From contig JAGXGV010000018.1 in assembly GCA_024636635.1 (NCBI GenBank), positions 1-36,287 of the forward strand: a DNA stretch of 36,287 nucleotides, written 5' to 3'. How positions within the stretch are numbered: the first letter of the stretch is position 1; each line of letters starts with the position of its first letter. The stretch comes from Puniceibacterium sp. GTDB taxonomy: Bacteria; Pseudomonadota; Alphaproteobacteria; Rhodobacterales; Rhodobacteraceae. The position numbers were made by a program, and so were the translations under genes. Shown here one piece after another: positions 8,700 through 16,410 of the stretch. The notes below the pieces were generated by a model that did not search any database, had not been told where the DNA came from, and was given only the letters and a program-made list of their open reading frames with translations.

Positions 8700-10349
8700 A
8701 TGCTGCGCGCGCTTGAAATCCGCGACATGCTCATCATCGACCGGCTGGAGCTTGCCTTTCAGCCGGGTCTGAACGTGCTGACCGGAGAAACCGGCGCCGG
8801 CAAATCCATCCTGCTGGATTCGCTCGGGTTCGTGCTGGGCTGGCGCGGCCGCGCCGAACTGGTGCGCGCGGGCGCCGATCAGGGCGAGGTGACGGCGGTC
8901 TTCGATCTGGGGCAGGACCACGCGGCGCGTCAGGTGCTGCAGGAGGCGGGCCTGCCGTCGGGGTCGGAACTGATCCTGCGGCGGGTGAACGGGTCCGACG
9001 GGCGCAAGACCGCCTGGGTGAATGACCGGCGCTGCTCCGGCGAGGTGCTGCGTGCCCTGTCGGAAACGCTGGTCGAACTGCACGGCCAGCACGATGATCG
9101 CGGGTTGCTTAATCCGCGCGGCCATCGCTTGCTTCTGGACAGTTACGGCGCGCTTGAACCCCGGCTCGAGGCGGTCCGCACGGCCTGGGCCCGCCGCGCA
9201 AAGTCGCAAAAGGCGCTTGATGCGGCCGAGGCCGCGCTTGACGCGGTGCGCGCCGAAGAGGATTTCCTGCGCCATGCGGTGGCCGAGTTGGAGTCGCTTG
9301 ATCCACAGCCCGGCGAAGAGGCCGCTCTGGACGCGCAGCGCCGCAGCATGCAGGGCGCCGAACGCATCCGCGAAGACATCACACGCGCCCGCGCGGCGCT
9401 TGCAAACGGTGCCGAACAGGCGATGGGCGACGCGCTGCGCTGGCTCGAAGGTGTGGCCGACTGGGCCGAAGGCGCGCTCGAGGCGCCGCTGGCCGCGCTC
9501 GAACGTGCCATGGTGGAACTGGGCGAGGCGACGGTGGGCGTCGAGACCTGCCTTGAGGGGCTGAATTTTGATCCCCACGCGCTCGAAGCGTCAGAGGAGC
9601 GGCTGTTCGCCATCCGGGCGCTGGCGCGCAAGCATCAGGTGGCGCCGGACGATCTGAGCGCCTTCGCCACCGGGCTTCAGGCCAAGCTGTCGGCGCTGGA
9701 TGCGGGGGCGGCGGATCTTGCGGGGCTGGGGGCGGATCTGCGCGCGGCCGAAACAGAATATGACGTAGCGGCCGACACGCTGAGCCGCGCGCGCCGCGCC
9801 GCAGCCACCCGGCTCGATGCGGCTGTGTCCGGCGAACTTGCGCCGCTGCGGATGGAACGCGCGGTGTTCGAAACAGCGATCAGCGACGGTCCCGCAGGGC
9901 CCGAAGGGCGCGATGCCGTCGCCTTCACCGTCGCGACCAACCCCGGCGCACCGGCGGGTCCGCTGGGCAAGATTGCCTCGGGCGGCGAACTCAGCCGCTT
10001 CCTGCTCGCGCTGAAAGTGTGCCTCTCCAAGGAACGCAACCGGGGCGTGACCATGATCTTCGACGAGATTGACCGGGGCGTCGGCGGTGCCACCGCCGAT
10101 GCGGTCGGGCGTCGTCTTTCGGCGCTGGCCGATGGCGGTCAGGTGCTGGTGGTGACACATTCGCCACAGGTCGCCGCCCTGGGCGCGCATCACTGGCGGG
10201 TGGAAAAACGGGTTGACGGCGATGTCACGACCTCGACCGTTGTGCCGCTGGACGCGCATCAGCGCGAGGGCGAGATTGCGCGCATGCTGGCAGGCGACAC
10301 GGTGACCGCCGAAGCCCGCGCCGCCGCGCGTGCCCTGCTTGTGGGTTAA
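8700..10349 (+). CDS. recN: DNA repair protein RecN
   Basis: RecN is an SMC-like ATPase used in double-strand break repair. The 549 residues begin MLRALEIRDMLIIDRLEL and show the Walker A motif GETGAGKS (29-36), the VELHGQHDDRGLL segment, a central alanine- and glutamate-rich coiled coil (about 160-360), the ABC signature SGGELSRF and the Walker B MIFDEIDRGVGG followed by the D-loop and the H-loop (VVTHSPQVAA). The ATG at 8700 has GGGGGATG upstream; an in-frame GTG at 8679 would add seven non-conserved residues. The TAA stop (10347-10349) is directly followed by MITE copy 2. Confidence 0.96.
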   Translation: MLRALEIRDMLIIDRLELAFQPGLNVLTGETGAGKSILLDSLGFVLGWRGRAELVRAGADQGEVTAVFDLGQDHAARQVLQEAGLPSGSELILRRVNGSDGRKTAWVNDRRCSGEVLRALSETLVELHGQHDDRGLLNPRGHRLLLDSYGALEPRLEAVRTAWARRAKSQKALDAAEAALDAVRAEEDFLRHAVAELESLDPQPGEEAALDAQRRSMQGAERIREDITRARAALANGAEQAMGDALRWLEGVADWAEGALEAPLAALERAMVELGEATVGVETCLEGLNFDPHALEASEERLFAIRALARKHQVAPDDLSAFATGLQAKLSALDAGAADLAGLGADLRAAETEYDVAADTLSRARRAAATRLDAAVSGELAPLRMERAVFETAISDGPAGPEGRDAVAFTVATNPGAPAGPLGKIASGGELSRFLLALKVCLSKERNRGVTMIFDEIDRGVGGATADAVGRRLSALADGGQVLVVTHSPQVAALGAHHWRVEKRVDGDVTTSTVVPLDAHQREGEIARMLAGDTVTAEARAAARALLVG

Positions 10350-10458
10350 GGCGTGTTGCGTAGAATTGTATTCATCGGCCACTCCGAACGCGTCTGGAAA
10401 CAAACGCTGCCTCAGGGAAGCAGTCGGGTAGATTTTATCTGGTCAAACGCAAAACGCT
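10350..10458 (+). mobile_element. MITE-like inverted-repeat element, copy 2
   Basis: This 109-bp unit has the same length as copy 1 and aligns to its reverse complement without gaps (88/109). The left end is GGCGTGTTGCGTAGA and the right end GGTCAAACGCAAAACGCT. It begins on the base after the recN stop. TAA occurs on both sides (10347-10349 and 10458-10460) and may be a target duplication that supplied or kept the stop codon. Confidence 0.65.
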
Positions 10459-10717
10459 AAAGCGTCTCGCCCACAATGGCGTCCGGGTCGCGGATCGCAT
10501 GTGTCGTGCAGCTCGAAAGCGGCCCCGATCCGCGTCCCGGATGGATCAATCCCGCCAAGCGACAGACCCTTACACCTGCCCCCGGGGCGCGCGCCTACCA
10601 GAACACCCCGAACCACAAAGCGTCCCCTCTTGCCCTTCTTCGGGTTCCAAATATCCCGGGGAGCGCGAGGGGCTGGCCCCTCGCTCCGGCGGCCCCGAAA
10701 GGGCCGCCACCCAATAG
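10459..10717. other. intergenic region between recN/MITE and dld
   Basis: Together with MITE copy 2 this is a 368-base gap. I find no convincing gene. The minus-strand reading frame that crosses it continues the wrong frame of the flavoprotein gene, and a 45-codon minus-strand frame ending at 10457 lacks a normal start codon. The right half is occupied by the hairpin repeat at 10635-10708. Confidence 0.5.
10635..10708 (-). repeat. CAAATATCCCGGGG repeat with stacked hairpins, copy A
   Basis: The core CCAAATATCCCGGGGAG (10647-10663) is followed by two hairpins: GCGAGGGG/CCCCTCGC (10665-10684) and GGCGGCCC/GGGCCGCC (10688-10708). It lies ten bases beyond the stop codon of the minus-strand flavoprotein gene, so in that direction the hairpins come first. 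The same architecture occurs at 16295-16402. There is no T tract of the classical terminator type. Confidence 0.65.
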
Positions 10718-12091
10718 TCAGCGCGGACGGACAAGCTTGCCCGGGTTCAGGATGCCCTGCGGGTCCAGCGCCTGCTTGAGCGCGGTCATCACATCCCAGC
10801 CCGCGCCATGTTCGCGCTCCATGTAGCCAAGCTTGCCCAGACCCACGCCATGTTCGCCCGTGGCCGTGCCGCCCAGATCCAGGGCGCGCTGCACCATGCG
10901 GTGCGACAGGGCCTTTGCCTCGGCCAGTTCCTCGGGGCGGGCGGGGTCGATCAGCAGGACGCTGTGAAAGTTCCCGTCGCCCACATGGCCGAGGATCGGC
11001 CCGGGGATCGACGCCGCAGCCAGGTCCGCCTGGGTTTCCGTGACCGCCCGCGCCAGCCGCGACACCGGCACGCAGATATCCGTGACCAGCGCCCGCGCCC
11101 CGGGACGCGAGGCGAGGATGGCGTAATAGGCGTTGTGGCGCATGGCCCACAGCGCGCGGCGGTCCTGTTCCAGCGTCGACCACTGGAATCCTTGGCCGTC
11201 GTGATCCGCCACGATCTCGCCAAACCGGGCGGCATCCTGCGCCACGCCCTCTGGCGAGCCGTGGAATTCGACCATCAGATGCGGAGCGTGCGGCAGGCTG
11301 GTACCCGCATAGCTGTTGAAGGCGGCCGCCGTCGCCGCATCGACAAATTCGATCCGCGCCACCGCGATACCCATCTGGATCGTATCCAGCACCGTGTCCA
11401 CCGCATCCTCGATCCGGGCAAAGGCGCAGACCCCCGCCGACACCGCTTCTGGTACGCCGTGCAGGCGCAGGGTCAGTTCAGTGATCAGGCCCAGTGTGCC
11501 TTCGGAGCCGACCATCAGCCCGGTGAGGTCATAGCCGACAGCAGACTTGCGCGCCCGCCCGCCGGTGCGGATCACCCGGCCATCGGCCAGCACCACCTGA
11601 AGGCCAAGGACGTTGGCGCGCATCGTGCCGTAGCGCACCGAGGTGGTGCCCGAAGCCCCGGTCGCCGCCATTCCGCCAAGCGTGGCATTCGCGCCGGGAT
11701 CGACCGAAAAGAACAGGCCCGTCGCGCGCAGTTCCTGGTTCAGCGCCTCGCGCGTGACGCCGGGCTGCACGCTTACGTCCATGTCCGCCGCCCGGATTTC
11801 CAGCACCTTGTCCATGCGCGCAAAATCCACCACCAGTCCGCCCCGGACCGCAAGGGCATGCCCCTCAAGCGATGTGCCCGCCCCCCATCCCACGACCGGG
11901 ATCCGGTATTCGGCGCAGACCTGCAGGATCTGCTGTACTTCGGCACTGGTTTCGGGCCAGGCGACCGCATCCGGCGGGGGGGGGGCGGAATGCGCCTCGG
12001 ACCGGCCGTGCAGATCCAGATCGTGCTTGGACGTGCTCAGCCGTTGTCCTAGGAAAGAACGTAGGGCAGTCAGGGCCTGGGACAGGGGCAT
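10718..12091 (-). CDS. FAD-linked oxidase, D-lactate dehydrogenase (cytochrome) type
   Basis: This 457-residue flavoprotein belongs to the GlcD/DLD group of 2-hydroxyacid dehydrogenases, which pass electrons from D-lactate or glycolate to the respiratory chain. The PCMH-type FAD domain fills the N-terminal half (VVGWGAGTSLEGHALAVRGG, DPGANATLGGMAATGASGT, YDLTGLMVGSEGTLGLITE). The C-terminal half has RHNAYYA, VTDICVPVSRL, GHVGDGNFHS, GTATGEHGVGLGK and a DPQGILNPGK end. The substrate cannot be fixed from sequence; D-lactate is the best guess from the DLD1-like layout. The ATG at 12091 has CGGAG upstream. It is divergent from clcA with 75 bases between. A run of ten C (coding strand) lies at codons 36-39. 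Confidence 0.88.
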   Translation of the reverse strand: MPLSQALTALRSFLGQRLSTSKHDLDLHGRSEAHSAPPPPDAVAWPETSAEVQQILQVCAEYRIPVVGWGAGTSLEGHALAVRGGLVVDFARMDKVLEIRAADMDVSVQPGVTREALNQELRATGLFFSVDPGANATLGGMAATGASGTTSVRYGTMRANVLGLQVVLADGRVIRTGGRARKSAVGYDLTGLMVGSEGTLGLITELTLRLHGVPEAVSAGVCAFARIEDAVDTVLDTIQMGIAVARIEFVDAATAAAFNSYAGTSLPHAPHLMVEFHGSPEGVAQDAARFGEIVADHDGQGFQWSTLEQDRRALWAMRHNAYYAILASRPGARALVTDICVPVSRLARAVTETQADLAAASIPGPILGHVGDGNFHSVLLIDPARPEELAEAKALSHRMVQRALDLGGTATGEHGVGLGKLGYMEREHGAGWDVMTALKQALDPQGILNPGKLVRPR

Positions 12092-12166
12092 GCGGCGACT
12101 CCGGTAAAATCAGAGACGATCCTAGCCCGGGTACTGCACTAGCGAAACCCTGATGACGGAGGTGGC

Positions 12167-13849
12167 ATGACAGCGCTTATGCTGTTCAAAAGGCACTGGC
12201 GCAGAACGGTCGCACGCTGCTTGCGTGGCTGGCAGGTGATGCGCACCCGCGGGCCGGGCCAGGTGCAGTTCTGGTTCATCGCCCTGGCCATCGGCATTGC
12301 CGCCGGCACCGCGGCGCTGCTGTTCCGCACGGCGATCGAAGCGTTGCAGACTGCGCTCTACGGCACCGATGATGTGAACCTTCTGGCAAGCTTTGCCGTG
12401 ACGCTGCCCTGGTATCTGGTGTTGCTGATCCCGGTGATGGGCGGGCTCGTGGTGGGGCTGATCGTGCACTACCTCACGCCGGATGGCCGGGTGCGGTCGG
12501 TGTCGGACGTGATCGAAGGCGCGGCGCTTTACAATGGCCGGGTCGAGAAGAAGGCCGGCATCGCCTCGGTCCTGGCCTCGTGGATCACGCTGTCCACGGG
12601 TGGCTCGTCGGGGCGCGAGGGGCCGGTGGTCCATATGGCCGCGATGATTTCAAGCTGGGTCAGCAACCTGATCCGCGCCGACGGCATCACCGGGCGCGAC
12701 CTGCTTGGCTGCGCCGTCGCGGCGGCTGTTTCGGCCTCGTTCAACGCGCCCATCGCGGGGGCGCTGTTCGCGCTCGAGGTGGTTCTGCGCCATTTTGCCC
12801 TGCACGCCTTTGCGCCCATCGTCATCGCCTCGGCGGCGGGAACGGTGATAAACCGGCTGGCCTTTGGCGATGTGACCGAATTTCGCCTGCCGGGCACCAC
12901 CACGGTCGAATTCTACCTGGAACTGCCGGCCTTCCTGCTGCTGGGGCTGGTCTGCGGGCTGGTGGCGGTTGTCACGATGCGGGGCATCTTCTGGGCCGAC
13001 GATCTGGGCAGCCGGGTGCAGCGCCGCCTGAAGCTGCCCAACATACTGCGCCCCGCGATGTCGGGTCTGCTGCTGGGCATGCTGGCGATCTGGTTTCCGC
13101 ACATCATCGGCGTCGGCTACGAAACGACCAGCCGGGCGCTGACCGGCGATCTTATCCTGTACGAAGCCGTCGTTTTTGCCATTCTCAAGGTGGCGGCGCT
13201 GGCCATCACCTTTGCCGGGCGCATGGGGGGTGGGGTATTTTCGCCCTCACTGATGATCGGCGCGCTCACCGGCATGGCCTTCGGGCTGATCGCCACGGGG
13301 ATGTTTCCGGATCAGTCCGGCGTCTCGACGCTATATGCGCTGGCGGGCATGGGGGCGGTCGCGGCGGCGGTGCTGGGTGCGCCGATCTCGACCACGCTGA
13401 TCGTGTTTGAACTGACGGGGGACTGGCAGACCGGGCTTGCGGTGATGGTGTCCGTCTCGATGTCGACCAGCGTGGCGGCCCGGCTGGTGGACCGGTCGTT
13501 CTTTCTGACACAACTCGAACGCCGCAACGTGCAGCTTGCCGCCGGGCCACAGGCGTACCTGCTGCGCATGTTCCGGGTCGGCGCCGTGATGCGCAAAAGC
13601 GAGGATCTGTCGGCAGAGGACGCGGATGCCTGCGGCGGGATGATCCAGCAGTCCCTGTTCGTGAATGTGTCCTCGACACTGGACACGGTGCTGCCGCTGT
13701 TCGAACGGACCGGCAGGCCGTTCCTGCCGGTCGTCGTGCTGCAAGGGGCCGACAAGTTGCCGGTGATCCAGGGCGCGCTGTACCATCTTGACGCGCTCAG
13801 GGTCTATAACCGCGCCCTGGCCGCGACGGCCGCCGAAGAACACAGCTAA
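12167..13849 (+). CDS. ClC-family chloride channel or antiporter
   Basis: The 560-residue membrane protein has the ClC signatures GSSGREGP (about 146-153), with the gating glutamate in GREGP, and GGGVFSPSLMIGA (about 355-367). There are about ten hydrophobic segments from residue 30 to 450. The C-terminal 100 residues are soluble and look like a degenerate CBS-type region (NVSSTLDTVLPLFERTG and PVIQGALYHLDALRVY). Whether it is a channel or a Cl-/H+ exchanger cannot be told here. The ATG at 12167 follows GGAGGTGGC, a strong ribosome site. It is divergent from the flavoprotein gene. The TAA stop touches MITE copy 3. Confidence 0.92.
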   Translation: MTALMLFKRHWRRTVARCLRGWQVMRTRGPGQVQFWFIALAIGIAAGTAALLFRTAIEALQTALYGTDDVNLLASFAVTLPWYLVLLIPVMGGLVVGLIVHYLTPDGRVRSVSDVIEGAALYNGRVEKKAGIASVLASWITLSTGGSSGREGPVVHMAAMISSWVSNLIRADGITGRDLLGCAVAAAVSASFNAPIAGALFALEVVLRHFALHAFAPIVIASAAGTVINRLAFGDVTEFRLPGTTTVEFYLELPAFLLLGLVCGLVAVVTMRGIFWADDLGSRVQRRLKLPNILRPAMSGLLLGMLAIWFPHIIGVGYETTSRALTGDLILYEAVVFAILKVAALAITFAGRMGGGVFSPSLMIGALTGMAFGLIATGMFPDQSGVSTLYALAGMGAVAAAVLGAPISTTLIVFELTGDWQTGLAVMVSVSMSTSVAARLVDRSFFLTQLERRNVQLAAGPQAYLLRMFRVGAVMRKSEDLSAEDADACGGMIQQSLFVNVSSTLDTVLPLFERTGRPFLPVVVLQGADKLPVIQGALYHLDALRVYNRALAATAAEEHS

Positions 13850-13850
13850 G

Positions 13851-13894
13851 CCGTGTTGCGTTGACTGTATTTAACCCGGTCAAACACAACACGC
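13851..13894 (+). mobile_element. MITE-like element, copy 3 (internal deletion)
   Basis: A 44-bp form of the element: the left end CGTGTTGCGTTGACTGTATT matches the head of copies 1 and 2, and the right end CCGGTCAAACACAACACGC matches their tail. The central 65 bases are missing. It begins two bases after the clcA stop codon. As RNA it would fold into one hairpin through its ends. Confidence 0.55.
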
Positions 13895-13911
13895 CATGGC
13901 TGCGGGGTGCC

Positions 13912-13933
13912 AGATTTTTCGTACGAAAAATCT
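13912..13933. repeat. 22-bp perfect palindrome
   Basis: AGATTTTTCGT is followed immediately by its exact reverse complement. It lies between the convergent ends of clcA and the DUF427 gene. It may act as a two-way terminator, since each strand reads a stem with A/T-rich ends, but it has no loop, so a cruciform or protein-binding role is possible too. Confidence 0.55.
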
Positions 13934-13951
13934 TTGCCTCGGGTAGGGCGG

Positions 13952-14296
13952 TCAGACCTGTTCGACCATCACCCCGTCCTGGACGTAAAAGGCCAGGTGG
14001 CCCTTGATCGCGGCGGCTTCGGGCTTCGGGTCCTCGTAGGACCAGGCGGCATTGGTGTAGCTCCGGCTTTTCGACATGATCGAGAAATATGAAGCCTCGC
14101 CCTTGTGCGGGCAGGTCGTCCGGTGGTCGGACGCGTCCAGCAGGGCCATGGCGATGTCGCCCCGCGGAAAATAGATCACAAAGGGCCGGTCGCCCTCGGT
14201 CAGTTCCAGTGCTCCGCTGCTTTCGCCCAGAACGGCGCCACCGGCGCGGACGACCCAGGTGCCCTCGGCGGGCCGGATGGTGATAGGGTTGCTCAT
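13952..14296 (-). CDS. DUF427 family protein
   Basis: A 114-residue cytoplasmic protein beginning MSNPITIRPAEGTWVV. It has the DUF427 pattern: a short beta-rich repeat, FPRGDIAMALLD, the conserved TTCPHKGEASYFSI and NAAWSYEDPKPEAAAIKGHL toward the end. The function of the family is unknown. Two adjacent ATG codons (14299, 14296) are possible starts; the second is better placed after GGGAGAG. The reading frame extends further upstream without conserved residues. It lies between clcA (convergent) and the aminopeptidase P gene, 63 bases away on the same strand. Confidence 0.85.
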   Translation of the reverse strand: MSNPITIRPAEGTWVVRAGGAVLGESSGALELTEGDRPFVIYFPRGDIAMALLDASDHRTTCPHKGEASYFSIMSKSRSYTNAAWSYEDPKPEAAAIKGHLAFYVQDGVMVEQV

Positions 14297-14359
14297 CATG
14301 TCTCTCCCAGAAATGCAGTTATCGCTCGTCCGCGTAACGGACATGTGTCAGGCGTGGCG

Positions 14360-16144
14360 CTATAGGGGCTCTGTCGCCGCCAGAAGCCAGTTCCGCGCAT
14401 CGCCGTCGACCAAAGGCACAAGGCGGGCGCGGCAGGTCGCGTGGTAGGCATCCAGCCAGTCGGCCTCCGGGCCGGTCAGCATCTCGGTCACGATCAGCCG
14501 CCGGTCGATGGGCACATAAGTCAATGTCTCGAAGTTCAGCATATCCAGAACACTCGCCCCGGCAAGATCTGGCGCGGCGGTGACCGCGATCAGGTTCTCG
14601 ATTCGGATACCATAGGCGCCTTCGCGGTAAAAGCCCGGCTCGTTGGACAGGATCATCCCCTGCTCAAGAGGGACGGTCCCGGTCCGGGCCAGCCGCTGCG
14701 GACCTTCGTGCACACACAGGTAGCTGCCCACACCATGTCCGGTGCCATGGCCATAATCTAGCCCGGCCTCCCACAGCGGCACCCGCGCGAGCACGTCCAG
14801 ATCGCGCCCGGCCAGCCCCCTTGGCCAGCGCACGCGACTGATTGCGATCATGCCGCGCAGAACGCGTGTAAACGCCTGCCGCTCCTCCTCGCCGCCCTGG
14901 CCGATGGCCACGGTCCGGGTGATGTCGGTGGTGCCGTCGACATACTGCCCGCCGGAATCCACCAGCAGCAGGTGCCCGTCCTCGACCCGTGCATCGGTCT
15001 TTTCGGTCACGCGGTAATGCACGATGGCGCCGTGCGGACCGGTGCCGCTGATCGTCTCGAAACTGATGTCGCGCAGCGCGTTGGTGCCGCGCCTCTCACC
15101 CTCAAGCGCCCTGACCACGTCGATCTCGGTCAGGCTGCCTGGCGGCTGGCGATCGAGCCAGGCCAGAAAGCGCACCATCGCCGCCCCGTCGCGCAGATGC
15201 GCGGCCCGAGTGCCGGCGATCTCGACCTCGTTCTTGCAGGCCTTGGGCAGCACGCAGGGTTCGGGGGCCTCGATCACACGCACCCCTGATTCGGTCAGCG
15301 TGTCGGCGATGATCACCGGGCAGGTGGCGGGGTCGATCATCACCGCACCCCCAAGGGTGGCCAGCGCGGCAAGGAAACTTTCGGGGGGCGCGACCGACAC
15401 CTGCGGCCCAAGATGATCGCCCAGTTCCGTCAGCTTGGCAGCGTCCATGAACAGCATCACCGTGGCATCGTCGTGCAGGAGGGCAAAACCATGCGCCACC
15501 GGATTGCGCGGAATGTCCGACCCGCGGATGTTGAGCAGCCAGGCGATCGAATCGGGCAGTGTGATCACCGCCGTCCGCGCCTGTCCAAGCCTGGCCGCAA
15601 GACGCGCGATCTTGTCGCCGTGCGCCTCGCCGGCAAGGTCAACGGGATGGATGGATACCTTGCCCGACGGCGGCGGCGGCTGATCCTGCCAGACCCGGTC
15701 CACAAGGTTGCTCACCGGCTCCAGCGTCACCGACGTCAGCTTGTCATGGAGCGCGCGAAACGGTTCGACCGCGTGCAGCCAGGGATCGAACCCTACGCGC
15801 CCGCCCTCGGGCAGCGCTGCTGAAATCCACTCGGCAAGATCGGTTTCGGGCCAGTCGACGGGGGAAAACTCCTCAGCCACCTGCGTCTTGACCTGCACCC
15901 GGTAGCGGCTGTCGACAAACACCCCGGCCACTTCGCGCAGTGCCACGCAGAAACCGGCCGATCCGGTAAACCCCGTCAGCCAGGCCAGCCGGTCGTCGCG
16001 CGCCGCGACATATTCACCCTGATGCGCATCGGAACGGGGCACGATGAACCCGTCCAGATCCCCCGCCACCAGCAGCTTTCGCAGCGCGGCCAGCCGGGCC
16101 GGACCCTGATCCGGCGAAGCGGTCTCGTCAAATCTCTGGAACAT
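14360..16144 (-). CDS. pepP: Xaa-Pro aminopeptidase (aminopeptidase P)
   Basis: This is a dimetal peptidase that removes the N-terminal residue before proline. The 594 residues follow the long, XPNPEP1-like three-domain layout: two creatinase N-terminal-like domains (to about 300) and a pita-bread catalytic domain. The metal ligands are visible in LLVDSGGQYVDGTTDITRT (about 389-407), GHGTGHGVGSY (about 463-473), NEPGFYREG and GIRIENL. The ATG at 16144 follows GGGGAAGG. The gene is the same strand as cobT but separated from it by the hairpin repeat at 16295-16402. There is no signal peptide, so it is cytoplasmic. Confidence 0.93.
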   Translation of the reverse strand: MFQRFDETASPDQGPARLAALRKLLVAGDLDGFIVPRSDAHQGEYVAARDDRLAWLTGFTGSAGFCVALREVAGVFVDSRYRVQVKTQVAEEFSPVDWPETDLAEWISAALPEGGRVGFDPWLHAVEPFRALHDKLTSVTLEPVSNLVDRVWQDQPPPPSGKVSIHPVDLAGEAHGDKIARLAARLGQARTAVITLPDSIAWLLNIRGSDIPRNPVAHGFALLHDDATVMLFMDAAKLTELGDHLGPQVSVAPPESFLAALATLGGAVMIDPATCPVIIADTLTESGVRVIEAPEPCVLPKACKNEVEIAGTRAAHLRDGAAMVRFLAWLDRQPPGSLTEIDVVRALEGERRGTNALRDISFETISGTGPHGAIVHYRVTEKTDARVEDGHLLLVDSGGQYVDGTTDITRTVAIGQGGEEERQAFTRVLRGMIAISRVRWPRGLAGRDLDVLARVPLWEAGLDYGHGTGHGVGSYLCVHEGPQRLARTGTVPLEQGMILSNEPGFYREGAYGIRIENLIAVTAAPDLAGASVLDMLNFETLTYVPIDRRLIVTEMLTGPEADWLDAYHATCRARLVPLVDGDARNWLLAATEPL

Positions 16145-16294
16145 GCCTTCCCCTTGTCTTTGCAGCGCAGACTAGCTGTTTGCGTCTCCGCCGCCAGCAC
16201 AACCTGCGCCCCGGGCCACCCTGTCATGCCAGCTTCAACGGTACTCTCCGCGCGTCCGGTCCCGACGCCGGACGCACACCCCCCCGCTCCCACC

Positions 16295-16402
16295 TTCTCC
16301 GGGTGGCAAATATCCCGGGGGAGTCGCGCTTTGCGCGACGGGGGCAGCGCCCCCTTCAGCGCCCCGCAGGGGCGCGCCGGTCGGACCGGCGCAGCCGGTC
16401 CG
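16295..16402 (-). repeat. CAAATATCCCGGGG repeat with four stacked hairpins, copy B
   Basis: The core GGCAAATATCCCGGGGGAG (16305-16323) is followed by four back-to-back hairpins: GTCGCGC/GCGCGAC (16323-16339), GGGGGC/GCCCCC (16340-16354), GCGCCCC/GGGGCGC (16359-16375) and CGGACCGGC/GCCGGTCCG (16382-16402). It begins eight bases beyond the minus-strand cobT stop, as copy A does after the flavoprotein gene. The rest of the 266-base gap (16145-16294) shows nothing I can name. Confidence 0.65.
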
Positions 16403-16410
16403 AAACCGGA

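Noticed and set aside
10457-10594. 45-codon minus-strand frame ending HAIRDPDAIVGETL at the MITE copy 2 edge
   Set aside because: It reads like a protein tail but has no ATG or GTG start near its beginning and no recognised family; it could be a remnant, not enough to annotate.
10443-11183. 246-codon minus-strand frame across the recN-dld gap
   Set aside because: It is a wrong frame of the flavoprotein gene running on into repeats and MITE copy 2; no ribosome site or domain.
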